Notes: generated by a model from the sequence alone, not told the origin. Positions 1 through 10,815 are shown, counted from the stretch's first letter. The stretch: DNA of 64,000 bases from Heligmosomoides polygyrus polygyrus (GCA_947396885.1 OX377204.1:5270001-5334000), one strand, 5' to 3'. Translations and numbers: made by a program.

Positions 1-227
1 TCTCCACAGTAATCATGGTGGCCACGCTTATAGTAAGCTTGGCAGGGGTCTTCTGCAATTTTGCAGAAAGGAAATTTTCTTGAACATATGTAGGTAATAC
101 CGGAAAGACAAAACCTGACATTTTTCGAGCAAAATCTCATAGGAAATGCCATTGCCTGTTTATTTTAGGGCGCTGAGGGGACAAAGAAGGTCCCAAAAAC
201 GCACATGTTCGCTTGCTCTGTGTATCG

Positions 228-345
228 TTGTACTACACATCGCTCTGCTCGTTATCGAGTTGTTCAAGAGTGCTCCGGCAATGCCTTCGTCAGCCCTTGT
301 CGCGTGCCAGAATAACCCAATAGGTCTTCCATGGGATGGCACGAG
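228..345 (-). mobile_element. 3' end fragment of decayed RTE LINE (RTE-2)
   Basis: On the minus strand this matches the end of the RTE-type LINE remnant at 33060-34390. Both share the stretch reading CTGGCACGCG on the sense strand and the terminal AACTCGAT. Only the extreme C-terminal coding end and 3' tail are present, as expected for a 5'-truncated LINE copy. Related tails lie at 19132 and 53545. Confidence 0.5.
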
Positions 346-360
346 GCAGAAGCGTCGAAC

Positions 361-540
361 GTTCATTCGTTCAAGCACCGTATTTTATCCTTTCGAAACA
401 AACTTTGGTAGCAATTCGACGACTCCTGAGGGATAGAAGGCTAGGTTGGCCTAGAGAACGAATCCGAAATAAGAGCCTTGAACAGCTGTGCATGCAACAG
501 TACAGTCAGCGCCTCCTCCGTCTGCGCTAGCATGCACTCA
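361..540 (-). mobile_element. tRNA-derived SINE, diverged partial copy
   Basis: The head (B-box side near 470-480, A box near 525) and middle body are recognisable. The 3' body and tail are missing. This copy lies in the first unit of a segmental duplication whose second unit carries the equivalent SINE at 1790-1915. Confidence 0.7.
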
Positions 541-1085
541 TGTGCGCTAAATATTTGAACCATAGCAAGAAAACATTCAGAATCCCACAGTTTTTGATGT
601 GAAGGAAGGAACATTAAAACTGAAAGTTAAATTAGTTAGTTTAGTTTAGTAATTAAGTTAATTCGTTTTAGTAATTAAGTTAATTTGAAAAGCTTTTAAA
701 AAATTCTTCTGCTATCCTTAGCTACAACAAATTTAGGAGTCACGTACTTTCTTTGCCCGAATGATACCTTATGCCGTTCTCGTTCTTGCGCAGGGCTTCA
801 TTCTTTTTTAAATGATTTTCTTCTTCGTACGTTTTATTGCTATTTACTGTTAGTTTTATTCCATTTAACATAAGTGTGGGCTTATGTAATAAATATAATA
901 TATATATATATATATAAATTATTGGTGGACGTAGTCGTTCAGAAGGTCACAGCGACCATTAACAACCATCTGTCTTCGGAGAATGGAAATTCTTCTTGTC
1001 GAAACCGCCAATCTATAGCAGAACGCTTCCTTCTTTGGTGAGACGTCTACCACTTCTTAAAGGTGACAACGCAATCTTTCTACCA
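420..1085. repeat. Segmental direct duplication, unit 1
   Basis: Bases 420-625 match 1800-1990 and bases 917-1085 match 2005-2178, including the shared string AACAACCATCTGTCTTCGGA. Between the two matching blocks unit 1 has an extra AT-rich segment of about 290 bp (626-916) that unit 2 lacks. The event is therefore a duplication followed by an insertion in unit 1 or a deletion in unit 2. Confidence 0.75.
896..917. repeat. (TA)n microsatellite
   Basis: Uninterrupted alternating TA at the end of the AT-rich insertion of duplication unit 1. Confidence 0.9.
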
Positions 1086-1087
1086 GA

Positions 1088-1310
1088 CGTCACGAAAGCA
1101 AGTTGAATGCGTGTTTGGCCACGCAATGACAATGAAGTGGCCAGCCGATAGAGAAATCTGTGTCTCAGTGTTTTATCGTTCCCATACAAATATAGCACCA
1201 ATTCACCGATCCCGGAGGGATAGAAGGCTTGGAAGCCTAGCGGAGAATCCGAACAAGGAGCCTGGAATCGGGTGCAGACGTCAATCAGCGACCCTCTGAA
1301 TGCGTTACAT
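1088..1310 (-). mobile_element. tRNA-derived SINE, diverged
   Basis: The body (GGCCAGCCGAT near 1139, ATTCACCGATCCCGGAGGGAT near 1201) and head (AATCGGGTGCAGACG near 1265) are visible in reverse orientation. The tail end is lost. It begins just where duplication unit 1 stops matching unit 2, so the SINE may mark the duplication edge. Confidence 0.75.
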
Positions 1311-1712
1311 CTGCATAACCAGAAACACAAATGACAAAAACCTTTGTAGCACCTAGTTTAAAGACACTCATAGCGTGGGCTGCAACATTTTGACTACGAA
1401 AAAATCTACAATTATATTAAAATTGACTCTGAACTGACACCACAGTCCAGCGCTGATCAATCCTTTCGCTAAGCGCCGCGTATTCTACTCTGGATTCTAC
1501 TGTGGAATGCTGAATACCAGCTGGGGAACGACTTACGGTAGGGACCTAGGGAAAGGTGTTTTATACCTTTCTAAACAGCTCTGAAATCAATTCGCAGAAG
1601 AATGACAGACCCGTCTGCCTTAGACGGGGTAGAACCCTCAAGGTACACACATGTCGCGAAGACGCGCCGCAGCGGTGCGGGAATGTGCCGTTGCTCCTAG
1701 GGTAACTGCGAC

Positions 1713-1761
1713 AGCCAATCAGGCACCGGCGGCGTCACACAAGCAGAGCACATGATTGGCT
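1713..1761. promoter_or_regulatory. Paired inverted CCAAT-type boxes
   Basis: AGCCAATCA (1713-1721) and TGATTGGCT (1753-1761) form a 9-bp inverted pair around a GC-rich core containing GGCGGCGTCAC. CCAAT pairs are typical of promoters, but no convincing coding start follows. Similar CCAAT-bearing sequences lie at 8438 and 20845. Confidence 0.3.
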
Positions 1762-1789
1762 GCCGCGAAAACGATGGGAGCAATGACCC

Positions 1790-1915
1790 AATTCAACGAC
1801 CCTTGAGGGATGGAAGGCTAGGTTGATCTAGACGATTTATCCGAACCAAGAGCCTTGAACCGCTGTGCACGCAACAGCCAGTGCCTACTCCGACTGCGCT
1901 AGCATTCACCCGTGT
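1790..1915 (-). mobile_element. tRNA-derived SINE, head half
   Basis: Contains the head, with the B box near 1845, the A box near 1895 and CTCCGACTGCGCTAGC. It is the counterpart of the 361-540 copy in the second unit of the segmental duplication. Confidence 0.7.
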
Positions 1916-2178
1916 GAGCTAAAAGTTTAAAATACAGCAAGGTAATGTCCAGAATCGCATGAGGTTTTGACGTGAAGAATCGAAAACTAAGACCGAAACT
2001 TAAAAAATTGATGGGCGCAGTCATTCAAAAAGGTCGCAGCAACCGTTAACAACCATCTGTCTTCGGAGTACGGCAATCCTTCTTGTCGACACCGCCAATC
2101 TATAGCAGAACGCTTCCTTCTTCGTTGAGACGTCCACTACTTCTTGAAGACGACAATGCGATCTTGAAACGGGTCATT
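1800..2178. repeat. Segmental direct duplication, unit 2
   Basis: Partner of 420-1085. It matches in two blocks joined directly, without the AT-rich 290-bp segment found in unit 1. Confidence 0.75.
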
Positions 2179-2355
2179 GCTGTTGAAAAGGGCGAGCCGC
2201 TCCTCAGCTGTCGCTCTCGTCTCCTGAGCAATAGGAGCAGACCCTTTTGTCAAGCGATTTCTCACCGCCAGTTTCTCTTCTACAAAACTGCGTGTTTCGA
2301 TTTTGTTTATGTTTTCCTCTATCATCGAGGAGCCGTCTATAATCATTCTCTCCAT
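2137..2355 (-). CDS. Small ORF, possible helical peptide
   Basis: A 72-residue reading frame opens with ATG. It is rich in E, R, N and I (for example RATAEERLALFNSNDPF) and would be largely helical. Its last part lies in duplication unit 2 (2137-2178). I recognise no family and see no clear splice sites. Other frames on the same strand are partly open as well, so it may not be a gene. Confidence 0.2.
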   Translation of the reverse strand: MERMIIDGSSMIEENINKIETRSFVEEKLAVRNRLTKGSAPIAQETRATAEERLALFNSNDPFQDRIVVFKK

Positions 2356-2479
2356 CGAAACTCAAATCTTCAGGACATAGAGGGGAAAGCAGCTATGACC
2401 TGGGCTTTTTCGATTTCTGAGTGGCCTTTTTTACAGAAGTAAACCCCATCGGGCGCGAACAAGTCGCGGGTATACGGAT

Positions 2480-2635
2480 GTACCCACGACGATCGTAGGG
2501 TTTTTTCTACCCAATGATATACCCACGATTTTGCGGGTAAGGTTTATCATGAATCGTGGATATGTCCACATCGTGGGTATGTCTACCCTCTATACCCAGC
2601 ATACCCATGGGTATGCGCGTTGATTAATCCGGGCC
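2480..2635. mobile_element. MITE, family 1 (GATTCATSAACG termini), diverged
   Basis: Rich in TACCCACG / CGTGGGTA inverted motifs. The right end (CATACCCATGGGTATG, then GTTGATTAATCCGGGCC) matches the right end of the MITE at 62295-62449. The left terminus is unclear. Confidence 0.5.
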
Positions 2636-3120
2636 TAGAAATATACGGAATGCTGCGGTGTTCCACGCTCAGGAAACGGCAACCTGCTATTTTTCAGTGA
2701 ACTCTACATCCAGGAAAACCATGCTTATGAGGAAGTGCCCCCTCCCAACCCGCAAAGCGCCCCTGTCCATAGCCTAAAGCATCGGAGAGCCTTGATTTGT
2801 TGCCAACAGTCACATTTCACAGTTTTCATGAGTGAAATGAAGGCGCAGCAAGGGAGAAGAACATGCGGATTCCCACTTCTTCAAAGCGGAGGCACTCAAC
2901 GCCGTTTTATTACTTCGCTTCTCTTCGTGTTTGCAAGTTCTTTTTATCTGTTCCGTCCTTTAGTTATCTATTTTAGAAAGTTGTTTATTTTGTTTTTTTT
3001 TTGCGCTGTTTTTCTTCAATACTAGATCTGTTTAGAATTACGTGACGATGTGCACAAGGCGCACCTCTGATTGCGATAAACAAATAATAATAAAACACTA
3101 TAACAAAATAATAAAATAAG

Positions 3121-3432
3121 TAATTAAAAGCAGGGCGCGTGTAGCGCAGTCGGAGGAGGCGCGACTGTCGCGTGCACCCGATACCAGGTTCCTGGTTCGG
3201 ATTTCCCGCCCAGGCCAACCAAGCCTTCCATCCCTCCGGGGTCGGTGAATTGGTACCAGACTTGTCTGGGAAGGATAAAGCGCTGACTTGTTCATCGGCT
3301 GGCCACCGCAAGTCATTGTATGGCCAAATACGCATTCAAATCGCCTCCACGATATCCCGTTGAAGTAGAATGCGCTGGCGCATCCCAGAAGGGATTGAGT
3401 AACGCCGTCCTTTATCCTTTATTAATTAAAAG
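3121..3432 (+). mobile_element. Full-length tRNA-derived SINE with 10-bp TSD
   Basis: Reference-quality copy; the element is 3133-3420. The tRNA-like head is 3133-3210: A box TAGCGCAGTCGG, B box GGTTCGGATTTCC, with 5' GGGCGCG able to pair with the CCCGCCC closing the head. The body ends GCGCATCCCAGAAGGGATTG and the tail is TTTATCC. The target duplication TAATTAAAAG occurs at 3121-3130 and 3423-3432. Confidence 0.95.
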
Positions 3433-4287
3433 TCGGATTTTCCTTCCTCTAGCGCATTATTGTTTCTATCCCCGTGTACTTTCAATGTTTATTGACGGCG
3501 TTTCTTTCAACAAGAGATTAGATCTCCAATTTGTGGAAGTGAACCTGTGGTACGACAAGATCGGTTGGCGATCGAGTTCCGCTGCAGAGAAGATCTGTTC
3601 AACCGTGAACACTTGAAGGACGTCTCCGTTCGCTTGAACACAAACACGATGCCTTCGCTCCTCGCTCGTTTCGCAAGTTTGAGCGGATGGTCGGATAGAT
3701 GTAGAAGAGTGGGAAGAACAATCTCTTCCGGCGGAGGAGCCACCATTCCGCTTCTACATGCTACCGTAGAGGCAGTTTTATTGCTTGCTCTGTGACTTTT
3801 GAGGATGTCGAATGCTTAGGTGTGTATCCGACCCCTCCCAAACAAGTCTCGTTGCAACTCACCGATTACCAAGGTATGAAAAACTAGTTAGTCTGGAGTA
3901 AAATGGACCTAAAACCCTTCAACGCGAGACCTTCTTCCATAACTGCACACCTGAAGCGCATCTTCCCGGTTTATTAAGCAGATTCTGTAAGATCAGCCGC
4001 GACTTTCTTGCCCTTTATTCCCTTATCGTCGTTTCTTAGAAGTACTGCCTTAGAGTGTTAGGCTTTTGGTTCTGTTTGAGATTATTTGATACTATTTTTC
4101 TTCAAGACGCTTGGCACTGCAGACCATTAGTCGCTAAAAGACCATAGACAGCTGTTAAGGCTAGCCACTGACGACTACTCGGAGCCCCAACACCATTAAG
4201 TGTTCTATTCAAAGTCTAGGTCTCCGTAACTGCAGCCGAGATGTTCGACATAGTTTACTCGCTTGAGGACGTTTTCTAAATAGTATG

Positions 4288-4500
4288 TGTTGTGTAGTCG
4301 GAGGAGGTGCCGGCTGCCGCGTGCAACCGATATCAGGCTCATGGTTTGGATTTCCCGCCCAGTTCCACGAACTTCCCATCCCTCCGGAGTCGGTGAATTG
4401 GTTCCAGGCTGACTGAGAACGGTAAGACACTGACTGTCAATCGTTTGACAAATGCATATTGTATAGGCCCATTCCAGTTACTCTGATGCATTCTACTCGA
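4288..4500 (+). mobile_element. tRNA-derived SINE, 3'-decayed copy
   Basis: The head from TAGTCGGAGGAGGTGCCGG to the B box (GGTTTGGATTTCCCGCCC near 4343) is well kept. The body fades after ATTGTATAGGCCCATTC near 4460. Confidence 0.8.
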
Positions 4501-4710
4501 CGAGATGATGCCGCGCACTCAACCGGAACATTGCAGTGTTTATTTGATTGATTGTGCTAGTGCCGGTTACCTGAAGTCACTAATGATGTAGTGTCGCTTC
4601 TATTCTATTCGTATTTGCTGTTTTTAGATTTATACACATTTGAACGGCATTTGCTGGGCGAGTAAGAGCCTACGTCATTACACCGACGGCGCTGTTAGTC
4701 CGCATTCAAA

Positions 4711-4975
4711 GGCGTGTACAGCGCAATCGGAAGGGTGCCGGCTTTCGCGTACACCCGATATCAGGTTCTTGGTTCGGATTTTCGCCCAGGCAAAAGCTAA
4801 CCTTTCGCTCCTCGGAGGTCGATGAAATGGTACCGGACCTCTCTGAAAAGGATAAACCACCGACTTGTTTGACTTGTTTACCAGCAGGCCACCGCAAGCC
4901 ATTGTGTAGGCCAAATATGCCCTCAAATCGCCTCGACGACGTCTTATTGATGTAGAATTCGTGGCGCATTGTAAA
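4711..4975 (+). mobile_element. tRNA-derived SINE, diverged
   Basis: Complete head-to-body order with a small internal duplication, GACTTGTTTGACTTGTTTAC near 4862. The tail is replaced by GTAAAATTAGATAGT, so the 3' repeat is lost. Confidence 0.85.
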
Positions 4976-5061
4976 ATTAGATAGTACCGAACCGTTATAA
5001 TCTGAAACTGATATCATTGCAAGTTATCTTGAAACAGGAGATGCGGGGTGGGTCCTGCTCT

Positions 5062-5460
5062 CTAGACTACACCTAGACCGAAATCCATTGCACAGTGCGT
5101 AGCTAGTAGCCAGTAGGTCAGATGTTTTTCGTGGGTGGTCCGCCGGTAGCGATGCGCGACGCAGGTGCCGCCAGCACACTGACCGCTGTGCCAACAGCTT
5201 CGGCGAGCTGCCCAGCGCTCCGGACGCTCCGGAGCGCTTTTGTATACTGGACGTCCGGCGCTCATGCATTGCCTTCTATTGATCGGCTTCCGAAACGTAA
5301 ATGGATCGGTCATGCCGCTACTGCTATGGGCGAACTCTCGTGCCTTCACTTTGAATTTCTCGCAGAATTCCTCGCCTTGAACTCCTAAACAGCCATTTGA
5401 AAGGGAGTCATGAGCCGTTGCCCTTCTGAGAAGCGTAGATTCTGCACTATTTTGAATCAT
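5062..5460 (-). CDS. Uncharacterised ORF (132 aa)
   Basis: One of the longest ATG-started frames outside transposons. The product is basic and has scattered cysteines in its C-terminal half (CMSAGRPVYKSAP, RRSCWHSGQCAGGTC), with no signal peptide or membrane segment. The GC-rich core (5140-5290) is open in three frames, which weakens the case. No family recognised. Confidence 0.25.
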   Translation of the reverse strand: MIQNSAESTLLRRATAHDSLSNGCLGVQGEEFCEKFKVKAREFAHSSSGMTDPFTFRKPINRRQCMSAGRPVYKSAPERPERWAARRSCWHSGQCAGGTCVAHRYRRTTHEKHLTYWLLATHCAMDFGLGVV

Positions 5461-5705
5461 GCTTTAAGAATTGTTCAAAACTGACCCGTAGAAGGCGTCA
5501 TTAACGTCTGACTTGATGCTAGAGGCGCATTTCTTGAATTGCAAGCTTGAGTTGAACTGAATGACATAAACATCTTTTTGGCGAAAATTTTGGGACTTTT
5601 TCTTAGAAATTGACATTTTGCGTTGGAGAACCACGTCTTGTGAATGGTTTTCCAGAGCACTATGCGTTTTTCTGTTCCATTCGATTCTATTATAAACGAT
5701 AAAGG

Positions 5706-5942
5706 GCAAAGGACGGCGTTTCTCTATCTCTTTTGGGATGCGCCACGCATTCTACTTCTACGGGATGTCGTGGAGGCGAGTTGAATGCGTATTTGGCCAT
5801 ACAATGACTTGCGGTGGCCAGCCGATGAACAACGGCGCTCGAACCTTCCCAGACAAGTCTGGTACCAATTCACCGACCCCGGAGGAAGAGCCTTGGTTGG
5901 CCTGGGCGGGAAATACGAACTAGGAACCTGGTATCGGGTGCA
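5706..5942 (-). mobile_element. tRNA-derived SINE lacking the tRNA head
   Basis: The body is well conserved from GGACGGCG to GGTATCGGGTGCAC, but the A-box end is missing. This 5' truncation relative to the SINE is consistent with incomplete reverse transcription. Confidence 0.9.
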
Positions 5943-6075
5943 CTTCGCTTCTCTGTACTGAAAAAATTAAGGTTGTCTCGTAGCACAGTCTAAAAAGGCA
6001 CCTGTTTTCGAATTTACTCCGAATCTCTACCCACTACCCTCTACCCTTCCAAGAGGACCGTTAAATAGTCCATAT

Positions 6076-6358
6076 CGGATAAAGGGCAAGGATTAGCATT
6101 AAAAGCCCCTTTTGGGATGCGCCACGCATTCGGGATGTCTTGGAGGGAATCTGGATACGTACTTGGCCTGTACAATGACTTGCAATAGCCAACCTACTCT
6201 ATTCAGTGTAGTAATGTCCTTTCCAAACAGGTATCATACCAATTAACTGAACCTTGAGAGAGGTTCGGTTGTCTTGGAGGAAATCCTAATCAAAAACTTG
6301 GAATGGGGTGGTGCAGGTGATTGTTTGCACCTCCTCCGACTGCACTATCACGCGCGCA
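6076..6358 (-). mobile_element. tRNA-derived SINE, old diverged copy
   Basis: All landmarks are in order (GGGATGCGCCACGCATTC near 6112, the body, and head CTCCTCCGACTGCACTATC near 6330) but with many substitutions. It lies about 130 bp from the previous copy in the same orientation. Confidence 0.8.
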
Positions 6359-6883
6359 ATAATCCATTCACTGCTTCAGTTTTTTAAATCGATCACCCTT
6401 TATGTGGAATGCAAGGCCCATCATGAGTGGTCAACGCCGAACTTTTCCTTAGCATTGTCTATCAAGAAAAAGGGTTAGCGACGTTGTTACTTTCTGATGA
6501 TTCTATCACTCTTATTCTATCACTGTTTAGCGAATTTTTTAGAGGTTTTTGTCTTCTGAATCCTTTGAAGATGACAAAACAGTAGAACCGTCAGACCAAT
6601 GAACATTCCACCTATCAACCTTGTAGCACAGAATAGCTTGCAACTTTATTAGGGCTTGTTGAGAGGATAATTCAACTTTTAATTGTTATTGTACTCGCGC
6701 CTTGAAAAGATTTTACAATTTTTAGTTAATATTTGTAGCACTCGTCTTTTCTACAATTCCGTTTTATTTGGTGCTTAAAACATTGAGGCAATTATTAGGA
6801 AATTAGATCTTTATGGCTCTAACTAATAATACATATAATAGAACCATAAAGGTAATACCATAAAGGTAACCTAATACCGAGGT

Positions 6884-7121
6884 AAGATCAAAGTCGAGCT
6901 GAGATCAAAGCCGAACTAAGATCAAAGTCGAGCAAAGATCAAAGTCGACCTGAGATCAAAGTCGAGCAAAGATCAAAAGAGAGCTGAGATCAAAGTCGAG
7001 CTAAGATCAAAATCGAGCTATGATCAAGGTCGACCTGAGATCAAAGGAGAGCTGAGATCAAAGTCGAGCAAAGATCAAAGGAGAGCTGAGATCAAAGTCG
7101 ACCTAATATCAAAGTCGTGCT
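6884..7121. repeat. 17-bp minisatellite, 14 units
   Basis: Unit consensus is (A/G)AGATCAAAGTCGAGCT. The span of 238 bp is exactly fourteen 17-bp units with no indels. Units alternate between GTCGAGC, GTCGACC and GGAGAGC variants. It is preceded by a short AACCATAAAGGTAAT repeat. Confidence 0.9.
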
Positions 7122-7373
7122 GACGATGAGATTGCTCTCCTTTTGCTTTGTCCTTCCACTGACTCAAATTGGCTTTAATTTAAAAGAAATCTAATAAATC
7201 TGCGCGAAGAGCGGGCAGTGTGTAGCAAATAGCAAAACACAGCTCCTTCCCATGGCTTTTCCGGTGCGGTATAAAAAAAAAGTTCAGAAATAATACAAAC
7301 AAAAATATAATGTAATGTAATCCTTGCACACGAGGGCTAAACACGCATTCCAAGCATTTTCCATGTTCCGTAA

Positions 7374-7416
7374 AATTTTGCGCTGAGGAAGTGGAATTTT
7401 GCGCTGAGGAAGTGGA
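7374..7416. repeat. Two-copy 21-bp tandem repeat
   Basis: TTTTGCGCTGAGGAAGTGGA occurs twice in direct tandem. Confidence 0.85.
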
Positions 7417-7479
7417 TTAATGGCGACGGTCGTCTTGTTCTGTACCAACGAAACGCCGCCTTGTGCTATCGCTTCAGCT

Positions 7480-7713
7480 CTAGTCATCGTCGTCGCATCC
7501 CAGCACTGATAGTGAGTCAGGCGACCTTTGAAAGGCGGCAGCCTGCCAGGCGAAAAGGTCACGCTGAAGAAATTGCGGCGCTTGAGAGCCTGATTCAGCA
7601 AGGAGGCATGACGGGCCCCGGCTGCGCCATGCTCTCCACTTTACAAGCCGTCCATGTGGAATGCGTGGTGATCCTGTCCAGACTTGGGCACTTACGGGAT
7701 CTTCAACGGCCAT
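7480..7713 (-). CDS. Uncharacterised ORF (77 aa) with acidic C-terminus
   Basis: ATG-started frame ending CDDDD before the stop. It is moderately GC-rich compared with its surroundings. A GTAAGTG donor-like site early in the frame (near 7698) suggests that, if transcribed, only the first codons may be exonic. The plus strand is also open here. No family recognised. Confidence 0.2.
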   Translation of the reverse strand: MAVEDPVSAQVWTGSPRIPHGRLVKWRAWRSRGPSCLLAESGSQAPQFLQRDLFAWQAAAFQRSPDSLSVLGCDDDD

Positions 7714-7914
7714 ATGAGCTGGAATCCCACCGGCTTCGAGCGAAAACCTTCCAAATCCCGAAAGCAGTCACTTTCGAGCTGTTCATTGAGTGCATACATA
7801 GACTAACTTACGGAAACGTATTTTCGATACTCTTTAATGGGTACATAATATTTCCAATGAGCTTACGATGGGTTTGTGGTGTGCTGATTTACTTAGTGTA
7901 TTAGTGTTTGTATG

Positions 7915-9480
7915 TTCTTTGCGTCTGTAATTTTTTGTTTTCGTTTGATTTTCTGACCAAAATGCGTCAGTTCTTGCACTTACGATTGATTCTTTTAATA
8001 TTAATGTTTGGGCACACCTTCGGTGTATTCAATAAATGAATAAATAAATAAATAGAGTCGCCATATACCTCTGCTCTCAAGAAAACTAAAGACAGAGAAT
8101 GAGTGAAAAGCTCCTTGTCCTGTGATATGTCATGTCACGTTACTGGCTGCAGGACCACATCTTTATCCCCTACGGTTTTGCTGCCATGGAGTTCTGCACC
8201 AGCAACGTCTTCATTCCTCCTTTTCTTATGCCGGAGTAGCCCAGTGGAGCTTCACGACTCCATAAACACAGACAGCGTCGAACCTTTCTTTTAGCACTTC
8301 TACAGAGGGTTGGGCCAAAGCATTAGTAGGTATTTAGTGGTGTTCTTCTAACATCCTGTGCGATGCAGCCTACTTCGTCGGCGCTATAAATTTGGGATTT
8401 ATCCTAGTTGGTGGGAACCATGCATGCACTCTCGAGGCCCTGATTGGTTGGGGCATGTTCGGTCGCTGCTCTGATTGGTTTTGACTAGTTATCGCGCTCC
8501 CGCTTCCCTATGTTGCCCACATTAACACCTAGGGCGGTACTGGTCGAGAGTTTCATATCAGCTTGGCATGAAACCTCTTCCGGTCGTATCGCATCATAGC
8601 GAAATCCAGCTCTACTGGAAGCAAATCTTGCTATTCTCTATTCCTATATCTTCTCACCGTTCTTGAATGTTCAGTAAAATTTCTTGAAAAAAAAACCGAA
8701 TTTGTAGCTGTGTTAAACGTTGTTTTAAATGGAAGCATTACCTTTGTAGTCTTTGTATATTTTCGTAAGGATTCATCAGGTTTGATAAATGATAAGAAAA
8801 AGGAATAGGAGTGCCATGAAGCTGCGGATTTAGGACTGTCAAGGCATCCTGTTGCGAAGCTTTATTAGTAGCTAGAAACTAGAGAGAGAAAAAATCTCAC
8901 GAATTTGTTGGAAACGGTGTTTAGAGCCTTTTCCTTCTTTATTTTCCTCTACGATCGAAGTGTTCCTTCATGTTCGGGAAATCGTTCATAGTAGTTGGAA
9001 GTTTTTTCACGATTGAAGATATGAGTGGCCGAGAATTTGTTTATTTATCAACCTCGTAAACAAGTAAGCAAGTAAATGTTTTCCAAATTGTATACTCGGA
9101 AAGGGCGTGAAGCTAATTACGTTAGAGTTGCGTCACCATGACTCCTAAGTGATTCGCTAGCAATAGAACATTGCCTTCTCTTCTCATCATCGAGCAGTGA
9201 ACAAGCGCTTATATATGAACAGCTATTCATTTATTCATTTATTTTCCGTATGGAAACCCATGAAAACAAAACAGAAAGCAAACTAATAAAGGAAAGTATC
9301 AAAGGCAGGAGTAAGTATGAAAAAACAACACGGCGAGGAATAGAAAGCGATAAATTCCTGAGACACGCATGAAGATACCGGTCAACAACTTTTGCACCCA
9401 TACAGTGAGTTTGGTGACGTGTTTTTTGTCAACTTCAAAAATTCCATACCAGCTCTGCGACCGATGAATGCTGATCTTAT
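7915..9480. other. No recognisable gene
   Basis: AT-rich sequence with a short AAATGAATAAATAAAT repeat near 8032 and the CCAAT-bearing repeat at 8438-8530. I see no exon with both splice sites or a known protein motif. Confidence 0.5.
8438..8530. repeat. CCAAT-bearing repeat, copy 1
   Basis: Contains two GATTGG boxes and the ordered motifs TTCGGTC, TGCTCTG, TTGG and GCGCTCCC. The same order recurs at 20890-20975, so this is a dispersed repeat or shared promoter module. Confidence 0.4.
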
Positions 9481-9699
9481 ACTGCTTTTGGGCCTAGGAA
9501 ACTGGATTTCCTACCATCACCCCTTGTGCTAGAAGAAGAGAATCCTACTATATATAAGCGAGAACGGTCGTTTGTCTGTGTGTGAGTGAGTGTGTTTTTG
9601 TTTGCACAGAAGTGCTGAAGGAGTGTGTTGGGAGGAAGTATGGGGAAGGAGGGGGGGGGGGCTGTAGTTGTCACCAGTTGTCAACTGTTGTAGTTGTCG

Positions 9700-10190
9700 A
9701 CAGGCGTCCATGTTCAGACGACATGTCACCGATGTTGCCAAAGGAGGTGCAGGTTGGGAAGAGATGTCCCCCACCTCCTTCAACATGCGTCCCGGTTTAG
9801 AAGAGGTGTCACCCGCGTCAGTAAATTCAGTTCTCGACTTCGACGTCGTGAAAGCGAGCGTACGAGTTCAGAAGAGGTCTCATCGACGTTGTTCAACAGG
9901 CGTCTGGGTTTAGAAGACATGTCACCAATGCCGCGCAAAGGGCGTCCAGGTTGAGAAGAGGTGTCACCGATATCGCGCAATGGGTGTTCGGATTCAGGCG
10001 ACGTGTCACTGATGTCGCGTAATGGGTGTTTGGGTTAAGAAGACGTGTAACTGATGTCACGCAAAGGACGTTAGGCTTAAGAAGACATCTCACCGACGTC
10101 CTTCATCAGGTGCCTTTGTTGAGAAGAGGTGTCATCAATGTCGCGAAAGGCCTGCCCGGATTCAGACGACGTGTTACCAGTCAAGGTGGG
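9700..10190. repeat. 42-bp minisatellite
   Basis: About ten degenerate units of roughly 42 bp built on (G)AGAAGAGGTGTCACCGATGTCGCGCAAAGGG. Because 42 is a multiple of three, all frames stay open for long stretches, which explains several overlapping ORFs here. It is followed directly by a different G-rich minisatellite. Confidence 0.85.
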
Positions 10191-10815
10191 ACCAGTAATG
10201 GGACAGCGGTGAAGGATGGTGGTCCAGTAAGGAGGTACCGGGAAAGGGTTGACCAATAAAGGGGACCAGTGAAGAGGGAACCAGTAAAGGGGGTGCCAGT
10301 GAAGGTGGGACCAGCAATGGGGACAGGTGAAGAGGGAGAGGAGGAGGAGGTCCAGTGAAGGGGGGGGGGATCGGTGAAGTATAGAGGACCAGTGAAGAGG
10401 GGACCAGTAAATCGAGGTCCAGTGAAGGAGGGAGCAGTAGTAGGGACCGACGAAGAGAGGGTGGGGGGGGGGGGGGAGATCAGTGAAGGATGAACCTGAA
10501 AAGAGTGACAATAAAGGGGGAACCACTGAAGAGGGACCAGCAAAAGGGGATCAGTGAGGATGGGGCCGGTGAAGAAGGGGAGGGGGGTCCAGTGAAGGTG
10601 GTTGGGGGAGGGGGGGGGGGGAACTGTGAAGGGTTCACCTATAAAGGAGAACCAGTGAAGGTGGGACCAGTAATGGAGAGCGGTGAAGGGGTGGGGGTCA
10701 GTGAAGGGGACCAATAAATGGGGTACCAGTGAAGGACCAGTCAAGGGGGACCAGTAAGGGGTCAATAAAGGGAACACCCGTTAAGGGGGTTCAGTAAAGG
10801 GTCCAGTAATAGAAC
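10190..10815. repeat. Purine-rich / G-tract minisatellite
   Basis: Units of about 16-18 bp on the theme GGACCAGTGAAGGGGG, with long G runs near 10364, 10464 and 10610. Strong strand asymmetry (G/A on the plus strand) gives G-quadruplex and triplex potential. The 198-residue minus-strand ORF here is a translation of the repeat. Confidence 0.85.

Noticed and set aside
9668..9954. Overlapping ORFs with 14-residue repeats
   Set aside because: A 42-bp repeat keeps frames open in all registers; there is no start, splice or homology support.
10181..10777. 198-residue minus-strand ORF rich in FTGP and HWSP motifs
   Set aside because: It translates the G-rich minisatellite; unit length drift and composition explain the open frame.
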